From positions 1 to 20,671 of IMG/VR virus record IMGVR_UViG_3300042862_000130: a DNA stretch of 20,671 bases; one strand, 5' to 3'. Below the pieces are notes generated by a model. That model was not told the origin of the DNA, did not search any database, and saw nothing but the letters and a program-made list of their open reading frames with translations. Numbering within the stretch: the first letter of the stretch is position 1; every line of letters begins with the position of its first letter. Shown here piece after piece: positions 1-6,727 of this stretch. The translations under genes were made by a program, and so were the position numbers. Origin of the DNA: a virus.

Positions 1-1567
1 CTGAGGATTGGAAGAAGGCTGGGGCTGTGAGGCTGCCGGAGAGAGTACCACCTGTTAGGGGTAAGTAGTTATTTGGATTGAAGTTACCGTCGTGCCACAA
101 TTTTCTCCAAGGATTAAAACTATTAGTTTCACCATTTCGAGAGCGAAAAGCCATTTCATTACCATTCTGATTATAAGCTGCATTTAATTGAAGCCCATAG
201 CCGATAGCTCCAAAATAAGCAATAGGCCCATTATAAGGCGCATTGAGTTGGTATGTAAATCCAGACCTATTTTCCGACATCGTATTTGCGTTTGTCTGAA
301 AGTTTTCGTATTTGAAATAATCAGTAGATGTATAAGCATTAGAGCCTAATCCTAACCAAGTTCTAACACCAATTGCATCAGTGAGTCTTGTAATACCATC
401 ATGACTTCTTTGTAAAAGATTAACTACATCATTATCAACTGCGTTTAAATCAGCGTTTCTTCCTCCCCAATTGGTAGCGTTAGCTGCAACACCTGTAATG
501 TTAATCCCCCAAGTTCCGCTTGCTCCTACACCAGTTGAAGAAGGCTTATTATTAAAAACATTCCAATCAGTACTGCTTAATGCCCCCGTGGTACTCGTAG
601 AAGCCAATCCTAAAGACAAAGCCTGTGTACTCAAACTTAATCCATTGGCTGTGCCAAGCGTAAGTGCGTTGTGTCGTGAGGCAGCACTTGCATCAACACT
701 AGCGTTGGCGTTTACTCGTGCATCGGTGTAATACAAGTTCGAGCCTTCCGCTATATTAGAAGTGCTTAAGGTGACATTCCCTGCGAAGCCATTTACAGCC
801 GTAACGGCGTTGTTATTGTCGATTTTGCCCCAAGCGGTTCCGTTTGAGATGATCCAATCGCCAGGATTTAGTGCCAATCCCGCCTGAGTTCCAGCGGCAC
901 TCACAACGAAATAAAATCCTTTGTTACTAGTCGAAATCGTCGGCAAAGCTGGTGTGTTAGTAGCAGCATTGTACGTCCCCTGGTAATTTACCGAGCCAAT
1001 CAATGCATCGTTAATTTGTGTGAGCGGTACCTTTCCTGAAGCATCTAAACCAGCGTAACCATTAGAAATACCTTTGCTTGAAAGATTTTCTTTTCCGTCC
1101 AAAGCCGTTTGTAAATCTGTCTGAGCCGACAAAGTACCCGTAATACCGCCCCAAACCCCTCCACTAACAGGCTTGTTATACAACCCCTCGAAAGTAACGT
1201 CTACCCACTTTGATGAGGTTGCTGGAATATCGCCCGCAACGGTATTAGATGTTGCTATCCATTGTTTACCAGCATAAAATACTACTTGTCCGCTATTAAA
1301 GGCGGTTGCAGACCAATCAACAGGGGCTGTCGTGTATTGGTTTAGTAATGTGTTTGCTCCTACAATATCACCACTTGTTAAGCCTATGTTTTTGTTAAAT
1401 CCGCTGTTAATTGCCTGCGTGTTAACTTCTCCATTAGTTTCTTGAACATTTACTTTTGTGGCCGTACCACTATTGCTATTGCCTGTGATTTGTATTTTTG
1501 CAAATCTGCTAGGGTTTTGTCCGTAAACAGATACGGTAAGTAATAATAATAAAAGTATTCTTTTCAT
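1..1567 (-). CDS. Large tail fibre protein with putative signal peptide, 3'-truncated by window edge
   Basis: The frame is open from the ATG at 1567 to base 1: 522 codons without a stop, so the C-terminus lies outside the window. The ATG is 2 nt after the upstream fibre gene's stop, and the in-frame TAA immediately upstream excludes an earlier start. Residues 1-17 (MKRILLLLLLTVSVYGQ) look like a Sec signal peptide: K/R n-region, six leucines, and V-Y-G before Q17. Residues 190-285 carry a pattern common in phage fibres (NYQGTYNAATNTP, GFYFVVSAAG, GDWIISNGTAW, VNGFAGNVTLS, NIAEGSNLYYTDARV). Residues 440-496 resemble a pyocin-knob-like region (YNGPIAYFG, YGLQLNAAYNQNG, FRSRNGETNSFNPWRKLWHDGNF), followed by the tail repeat YLPLTGGTLSGSLTAPAF at 501-518. 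The likely role is receptor binding at the tail tip. A chaperone or peptidase domain may follow beyond the edge, but this cannot be seen. The signal peptide is odd because virion fibres are normally assembled in the cytoplasm. Confidence 0.85.
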   Translation of the reverse strand, partial: MKRILLLLLLTVSVYGQNPSRFAKIQITGNSNSGTATKVNVQETNGEVNTQAINSGFNKNIGLTSGDIVGANTLLNQYTTAPVDWSATAFNSGQVVFYAGKQWIATSNTVAGDIPATSSKWVDVTFEGLYNKPVSGGVWGGITGTLSAQTDLQTALDGKENLSSKGISNGYAGLDASGKVPLTQINDALIGSVNYQGTYNAATNTPALPTISTSNKGFYFVVSAAGTQAGLALNPGDWIISNGTAWGKIDNNNAVTAVNGFAGNVTLSTSNIAEGSNLYYTDARVNANASVDASAASRHNALTLGTANGLSLSTQALSLGLASTSTTGALSSTDWNVFNNKPSSTGVGASGTWGINITGVAANATNWGGRNADLNAVDNDVVNLLQRSHDGITRLTDAIGVRTWLGLGSNAYTSTDYFKYENFQTNANTMSENRSGFTYQLNAPYNGPIAYFGAIGYGLQLNAAYNQNGNEMAFRSRNGETNSFNPWRKLWHDGNFNPNNYLPLTGGTLSGSLTAPAFFQSS

Positions 1568-1569
1568 TT

Positions 1570-2790
1570 TTAATTTATTAAGGTTATTTTATCGCCATTT
1601 ATTGCTGTTGACACTGTTATTGTTGTTCCGCTTTGCGACCATTCCGAAGCATAGCACGGCACCTGATTTAAGTAAACATTTCTAATTTTTACACCCGATG
1701 GAACTGTGATAGCTGAACCGCTAAAAATGACATCGGTTTTGTATGTGTCAGGAACAATTGCTTCAACAGTTACAACGTTAATGCTTCGTCTGATTATTGA
1801 AAAACACCAGCTATGTACCTTAACAGTTCCGTTGCCATCGCTAATAATGTAAAGTTCGGATGGAAAATTTCTAATATTATCTGAACCTATGTAAAATTTT
1901 GTAAATAATGTAAACTCATTACTTCCTGCCGTTTTTTCGTGTGTCGAAAAGAACTGCAAATCGTTAACGCTAGAAGTTCCTACACCTAATTTTATATAAC
2001 CCCTTACAACTTGATTTGCAGATGTAGTCGTTGCTGTTAAATCAATCCTAAGACCTACCTCATCACCGTTTGTGAGCTGCGAAAAGTCACAAGAATTTGC
2101 AACACTATTCCAAACGTCTGTAATTCCATAAGGCGGATAATTTTTGTTGGTATCCGCTCCTAGCCCGTCATTAGTTAGCTTTTTTGCCGTATTAGCTACA
2201 AATGATAAAGGTGTGGTTTGAGTGGCTAAATCTGCATAATTGAAAAATCCTACACTTGCTAAATAAGGCTCTGGAATAGTCGGAATGTCCGACATTATTA
2301 ACGCTGTACCCGCAGCGTTAGTGGTAATCATTTTATTAGGCAATAACGAACTTGGTGTATCTGCTAATTGAACGAAATTTTGCACATTGTAAAAAGGTAC
2401 ACTTTCTAGTTTTTGCTGGCTTTCGTTAATTATCAAGGTTTGAGCGTTACGCCCTAAGTAACTAGAAAAGGTATCTGTTAATTCTGTAAACTTAACTGCG
2501 CCACCTGCACCTCCACCGCTACCAAGCCCAGCAAAAAAACCAGCGTTAATAAGTCCAACCCAAAGCGCATTTACACTTGCAAAGGTTGCACTTCCGCTAG
2601 TAACTAAAGCCACCTCTGAGTATAATACATTTTGTTCCTTTACTACGTTTGCACCATTTGCCGTTTTAAAATGGCAAAAATTACCCACTGTAGTAAGCCT
2701 ATTTTGGTCAGAAATAACTACACTTTCTCCGTTCAAAGCCAAAGAAAAGAAATTACCTGTTTGCTTGGTTATTATTAAACTATTACTCAT
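1570..2790 (-). CDS. Tail fibre / receptor-binding protein with two DTP repeats
   Basis: This 406-residue protein starts at an ATG overlapping the TGA of the collar-domain gene (ATGA). A glycine-rich hinge (GLGSGGGAGGA, about 88-98) separates an N-terminal part, perhaps for virion attachment, from the shaft. Two degenerate copies of a phage-fibre repeat follow: FTELTDTFSSYLGRNAQTL at about 101-119 and FVQLADTPSSLLPNKMITT at about 139-157. Each ends in a short hydrophobic stretch (LESVPF, LIMSDIP). Residues 180-336 are beta-rich without transmembrane segments and look like a jelly-roll head. Residues 337-406 form a second small beta-rich domain. There is no signal peptide, unlike the fibre gene directly downstream. 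The call rests on the repeat, position and composition. It could also be a baseplate spike or a fibre-anchoring protein. Confidence 0.65.
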   Translation of the reverse strand: MSNSLIITKQTGNFFSLALNGESVVISDQNRLTTVGNFCHFKTANGANVVKEQNVLYSEVALVTSGSATFASVNALWVGLINAGFFAGLGSGGGAGGAVKFTELTDTFSSYLGRNAQTLIINESQQKLESVPFYNVQNFVQLADTPSSLLPNKMITTNAAGTALIMSDIPTIPEPYLASVGFFNYADLATQTTPLSFVANTAKKLTNDGLGADTNKNYPPYGITDVWNSVANSCDFSQLTNGDEVGLRIDLTATTTSANQVVRGYIKLGVGTSSVNDLQFFSTHEKTAGSNEFTLFTKFYIGSDNIRNFPSELYIISDGNGTVKVHSWCFSIIRRSINVVTVEAIVPDTYKTDVIFSGSAITVPSGVKIRNVYLNQVPCYASEWSQSGTTITVSTAINGDKITLIN

Positions 2791-3308
2791 AATTTCATTA
2801 TATAAACTAATACCATGTAAGGCTGCATGTTGTTGTGCGGTTGTCCTCCACCTTTTGATGATGTTTTTCCGCCACCTATACCTGTAGTTGTTGAGCTAAA
2901 AATTCTTAACAAATTTGGCAAAGCTCCAGCATAACTTGCCACATCGTGATCGTGTATAGGCATTTCTAATTCTGTCAAAGTGTGTTGAGCAGCCCCTCCC
3001 ACTGCGTTAAGAGTTGTAAAGCTTCCTCCATAACCTATTATCGTTCGCCCTCCAAGGTTTGGCGTGCCGTTATTTTGGTTACAAATAGCCCATCCTAAGC
3101 GTAAATTAATACCTAAGCCGGTTGAGTCAAAATTATTGCCTAAGTATGTAGAGTTTACATAAATTGGTTTAATATCAAACTGTTGACTACTATTTTCTTG
3201 CAGAAAGTCCAACAAAGCCTTTTCTACAGCTCGATGTTTTATTGCTGGAATTTCTGTCCCGCTTGCAAGATTTGAATTTATTAAATCTAAAATTTCCTGA
3301 TATGTCAT
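2787..3308 (-). CDS. Phage tail collar-domain protein (short-fibre / Mdp-like)
   Basis: This 173-residue protein has the C-terminal signature of phage tail collar and microcystin-dependent-protein-like domains. It shows GWAICNQNNGTPNLGGRTI at 72-90, a glycine-rich turn IGYGG, then QHTLTELEMPIHDHD at 108-122 and QPHNNMQPYMVLVYIMKL at the very end. In related fibres such as T4 short tail fibres, His-x-His motifs of this kind coordinate metal along the trimer axis. H118 and H121 (spaced as HDH with H119-D120 around them in the IHDHD motif) are candidates, by inference. Residues 1-45 are helical and resemble an attachment segment. The ATG overlaps the TGA of the upstream gene by 4 nt. The likely role is a tail-tip fibre or adaptor that contacts the cell surface and carries or anchors the fibres encoded next to it. 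Confidence 0.8.
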   Translation of the reverse strand: MTYQEILDLINSNLASGTEIPAIKHRAVEKALLDFLQENSSQQFDIKPIYVNSTYLGNNFDSTGLGINLRLGWAICNQNNGTPNLGGRTIIGYGGSFTTLNAVGGAAQHTLTELEMPIHDHDVASYAGALPNLLRIFSSTTTGIGGGKTSSKGGGQPHNNMQPYMVLVYIMKL

Positions 3309-4108
3309 GTTGTTGAATAGTCTAAATTTGAATAATCGTACCCGTTATAATCTGCCATGCCAAACCTATCGTTTTTGTTTTGAGAAACTGTAAAATCTAT
3401 TTTTGAGAAATTTTCCTGCGATACTTTTTCAGAAAAATCCACCGCATCAAATAAAGATGATCGTACAGAATTTATATAAACTATAGGGCTTTCTAAAATA
3501 TCGGTCAAAAGAATCAATAAATCTTTTGGCATTAATTCGGTTCTGTAAATTTTAAGCTTAGAAACTTTTACATCTGTAGATACTGTATTCCTTGTGCTTA
3601 CTTCGTAGTAAGTAGTAAGTTCAGTTTGTTTGGTGTTTTCTAAAAACCAAGCTCTTAATCCAATACATTGATAAATATCATCTTTGTGGTCCTTGTAGTG
3701 AAACTGTGTAACTCTATCTATGTCGGTATCGGTAATCATAAAAGGAGTAGAATAAAATGTTTCTCCAACGGCTTGGTTAATTTCCAAATAAACCATTTGC
3801 CATCCAAAATCAACCGAAATATTCTCTAACGACCAATATAGTTGAGGGCTTCCGTTGTCGCCATTGGTAAGCGATTCAACCAAAAAATTAGCGGTGATAT
3901 TAGTCTTATTTCCTTTGCAGTCTACGACATAAACAGTCCAATCTTCTAAGTTTATTCCGTTAGGCGTGTTTGTAACTTGAATGTATTTAGTAGGGTTATT
4001 TGGCAATAACTGAACCCCTTTAAAAATATATTGCGAGTTTATAGGGGAGTTTTCAAAGAAAAACGCCTCTTGCTTGGTTCTGTAAATATTTATTATTGGT
4101 TCTACCAT
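3305..4108 (-). CDS. Beta-rich tail-tip / baseplate protein, unrecognised family
   Basis: This 267-residue protein starts at an ATG 24 nt after the preceding stop. I do not recognise a family. The sequence is beta-rich with many aromatic residues (IYRTKQEAFFF near the N-terminus, VYVVDC, LYWSLENISVDFGWQMVYLEI) and has no transmembrane segment or signal peptide. The C-terminus is short and tyrosine-rich (YNGYDYSNLDYSTT). It sits between a very large putative tail-tip protein and the collar-domain protein, in the region where siphoviruses encode baseplate-upper and fibre-adaptor proteins. By position I infer a tail-tip structural role, possibly linking the hub to the fibres. The short upstream gap contains TATATTTG, which fits the Bacteroidota -7 consensus, but it lies too close to the ATG to be convincing. 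Confidence 0.55.
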   Translation of the reverse strand: MVEPIINIYRTKQEAFFFENSPINSQYIFKGVQLLPNNPTKYIQVTNTPNGINLEDWTVYVVDCKGNKTNITANFLVESLTNGDNGSPQLYWSLENISVDFGWQMVYLEINQAVGETFYSTPFMITDTDIDRVTQFHYKDHKDDIYQCIGLRAWFLENTKQTELTTYYEVSTRNTVSTDVKVSKLKIYRTELMPKDLLILLTDILESPIVYINSVRSSLFDAVDFSEKVSQENFSKIDFTVSQNKNDRFGMADYNGYDYSNLDYSTT

Positions 4109-4132
4109 ACGGATACAAATATACTAATTTTT

Positions 4133-6721
4133 TTATATCATTAATTTCATCCACTCATCTAGTTTACTTTTAGTATCTGGAATTGCACCATTTACCGAAA
4201 CATTAAACCAATAAACGCCATTATAAAGTAATTGCCTTGTCACGCTGAATAAAAATAATTTTTCGTCTTTGATTTCGTAATTAATTTCATTAATTCTAGT
4301 CTCATTGTTTATTAATATGTAATTAATGTCTGTTACTATTGTCATAGAACTAGGCTCAAACTTTTCTTCTCCCTTGATGTCTAATTGCTTTTCTAGTAAC
4401 GAATATTCTATTTCTGTAGGGTATAATTTCACAACTCTACGGTTATTATCAATAAACCGAATAAACCCCCTTTGCGTTCTAATTGCATTTTGCAGATTAA
4501 TAAAATCAACAAAATCAACACCTTTAAACACAACATCACTATACTTAAACGGTGTTACAATTGGATTGCTTGGAAAAATATCATCTTTTTCTTTTAATAA
4601 AATACCATCAATGCTCGTGGTACATTCCCCATTATTCTTGTACCATGTGTTTTTAATTGTTACGTCTTTCCAATACAAATTGCAAGTAGCTAGATAGCTA
4701 TTCCAAAAGTTTTTAATATTTCTTGCAACGGAATAACGTAAATTTGAGTATTTATCTCCAGCATTTAGATTAAAAACACTATCAACCCCTTCGCTTGTTC
4801 TATTGGTAAAAGGTATATAAGCATCGTCTATTGTGTATTCATACTTAGTACTTCTAACACCATCGTTTGATGAACCAATTGCTCCGCTTGAAATTCGTGT
4901 TAGCGTTATTTGGTTTGGATCAACTTTGAAAACCGTGTAATCTCCTGCATTGTTGTCAGGGGCCAAAATTTTGAAAGGGCTGTTTTCTTGAATGCCTAAC
5001 AACGTAAAATTAATACCTCCATCCGTTCGTAATGTTAATTTACTTGCTTCATATTTATGAAATAATTGTGTGGTTTCTATAAACGATTCATCAGCCGTTG
5101 TATGCACAATGTCAATTGCAAAAATATTGTCATCGTCTTGGGTGGTTGTGTCTTCATTAATTACTAAAGCTTGTTTTCTTTGAACCTCAATTAATCTAGT
5201 GTCTCGTGTCCAAGCCACTTCAACATTTTTTTTGTTTTCTACTTTTTTATTATTCAAAACGTATCGGCTTTCACCGTGTATCGTATCTGCCGAACCCGCG
5301 ACAGTGTTTTCCTTTAAGGATTGGTAATTTTTATAAGCAAAAGCAAATTCATTAACCATATACAACGGATTGAACTCTTTTGTCATTTCTGAAAATTGCG
5401 TATTTGGGAAGTAAGCAATTTCATTTGAAGTATAAAAATCTGTTTCACCACCAAAAAACACTTTACCGTCAGGCGTTACCTCGTAATCAAATTTTATTTC
5501 AGGGAAAGATTTTTCTAAATCTTCTAAACTAATACTGAATGGCTTGTTTTTAATCTGCCGTAATAAGTTACCATTTACAAGCCTGTTGCCGTATAAATCT
5601 CCGTTAATCTGAAACCTTGGTGCAACAATTGACATACCTGATATTGATTTCACTATTTGCGAAGTCGTTTCGTACAAGCCAAAAGAAGGACAAACAGAAT
5701 TATATGTAGATGTTTCTAAATTTACCTCTATAGACCCGTTAAGTTTTAATTCAAAATTAGAACTACCTACAGGCGTACCTCCAGGGGTTGAAAAAGGCTG
5801 GAATATGCTTACGTAAACTAGAACATAGGTGTCTCGTTCTAATGCTTCTATAGGCACAACGTAGCTCTTGTTTCTAATATCTATATCTCCATTGTTTGAA
5901 GACTCTAAAGTTATTGTTTTAGTTTCAGATGGCGCAAAAGTTTTAGAAAATTGAACTTCTAACCTGACTTTTGATGAAAAACCTAAATTTATAACAAATA
6001 AAGAAATATCATTTATCTTAATTTCTCCTTTTACGACATTATCTTTTAATTTTAAAATAGACAAATCCTTTCTTGCTTGATAAGATTGCTCCTGTGTGTA
6101 AAAGCTGTTTAACTCAATACGAGGCTGTAAAGGCGTGTAAGAATCTTCTATTTCATATTGTAAAAGAGTGTCAATAGGAGATATAAATATAGCGTCTTGA
6201 CCGTAGTTAGACCATACTTTTTTGTTTTCATTCGACTGAGACCACTTACTCCTTTGATAATAAGGCGTAGATAACATCAAAATATTGTCAGGAACTAAAG
6301 GCGCAATATAATTCCCGTCGACATTTTTATCGCTAAACAAATCAACTTTTACACTTCTACGTCTTTTGATAATTTGATAGTCTGAAAGAGGTAAACCCTT
6401 AATTTTTAAATATTTAAAATCATCGCTTTGAGCCGTAGCAAAATCTAATTCACAAGTATACTTTGTTGTTTCGTTAAATTCTATTTCTAAATTTACTTTT
6501 GCTTCAAAACCGAATTTATTGAAATAATATAATAGTTGTTTTAGCTCGTGATTTCTCATGTAGCTAAAACTAAAATCTATCTTATCGCCATTTAAAGCAA
6601 TATCTCTAGCCATTCCACCCGAACGTTGTTTTATGTTAAAATCAACCTCTGCAAAGCCGATTGGTTCGTCTATTTGTTTACGCCCGTAGGTATCGCTTAT
6701 AAAATTTAAGTAGAAATTCAT
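4133..6721 (-). CDS. Large tail-tip / baseplate protein downstream of the tape measure
   Basis: This 862-residue protein starts at an ATG 6 nt after the tape-measure stop codon. I recognise no named domain. The N-terminal 120 residues (MNFYLNFISDTYGRKQID..., then an FSFSYMRNHELKQLLYYFNKFGFEAK segment) are compact and could be a tail-tube-docking domain. The rest is long, mixed alpha/beta and rich in Asn, Lys, Tyr and Ile. There is no membrane segment, signal peptide or visible lytic-enzyme motif. In siphoviruses the genes just after the tape measure encode the distal tail protein and the tail-associated hub, and a single large protein here may combine these roles. This is an inference from position and size. 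A carbohydrate-processing activity cannot be excluded from sequence reading alone. Confidence 0.6.
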   Translation of the reverse strand: MNFYLNFISDTYGRKQIDEPIGFAEVDFNIKQRSGGMARDIALNGDKIDFSFSYMRNHELKQLLYYFNKFGFEAKVNLEIEFNETTKYTCELDFATAQSDDFKYLKIKGLPLSDYQIIKRRRSVKVDLFSDKNVDGNYIAPLVPDNILMLSTPYYQRSKWSQSNENKKVWSNYGQDAIFISPIDTLLQYEIEDSYTPLQPRIELNSFYTQEQSYQARKDLSILKLKDNVVKGEIKINDISLFVINLGFSSKVRLEVQFSKTFAPSETKTITLESSNNGDIDIRNKSYVVPIEALERDTYVLVYVSIFQPFSTPGGTPVGSSNFELKLNGSIEVNLETSTYNSVCPSFGLYETTSQIVKSISGMSIVAPRFQINGDLYGNRLVNGNLLRQIKNKPFSISLEDLEKSFPEIKFDYEVTPDGKVFFGGETDFYTSNEIAYFPNTQFSEMTKEFNPLYMVNEFAFAYKNYQSLKENTVAGSADTIHGESRYVLNNKKVENKKNVEVAWTRDTRLIEVQRKQALVINEDTTTQDDDNIFAIDIVHTTADESFIETTQLFHKYEASKLTLRTDGGINFTLLGIQENSPFKILAPDNNAGDYTVFKVDPNQITLTRISSGAIGSSNDGVRSTKYEYTIDDAYIPFTNRTSEGVDSVFNLNAGDKYSNLRYSVARNIKNFWNSYLATCNLYWKDVTIKNTWYKNNGECTTSIDGILLKEKDDIFPSNPIVTPFKYSDVVFKGVDFVDFINLQNAIRTQRGFIRFIDNNRRVVKLYPTEIEYSLLEKQLDIKGEEKFEPSSMTIVTDINYILINNETRINEINYEIKDEKLFLFSVTRQLLYNGVYWFNVSVNGAIPDTKSKLDEWMKLMI

Positions 6722-6727
6722 ATTTTT

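Noticed and set aside
471-731. Plus-strand frame of 86 codons
   Set aside because: It lies opposite the uninterrupted minus-strand tail fibre and shows no recognisable protein pattern; it is a shadow of that gene.
3697-3720. YKDHKDD stretch resembling an epitope tag
   Set aside because: It does not match an actual tag sequence and is a chance resemblance inside a phage structural protein.
4326-4697. Plus-strand frame of 123 codons
   Set aside because: It overlaps the large tail-tip gene fully on the opposite strand and has no family resemblance or independent start context.
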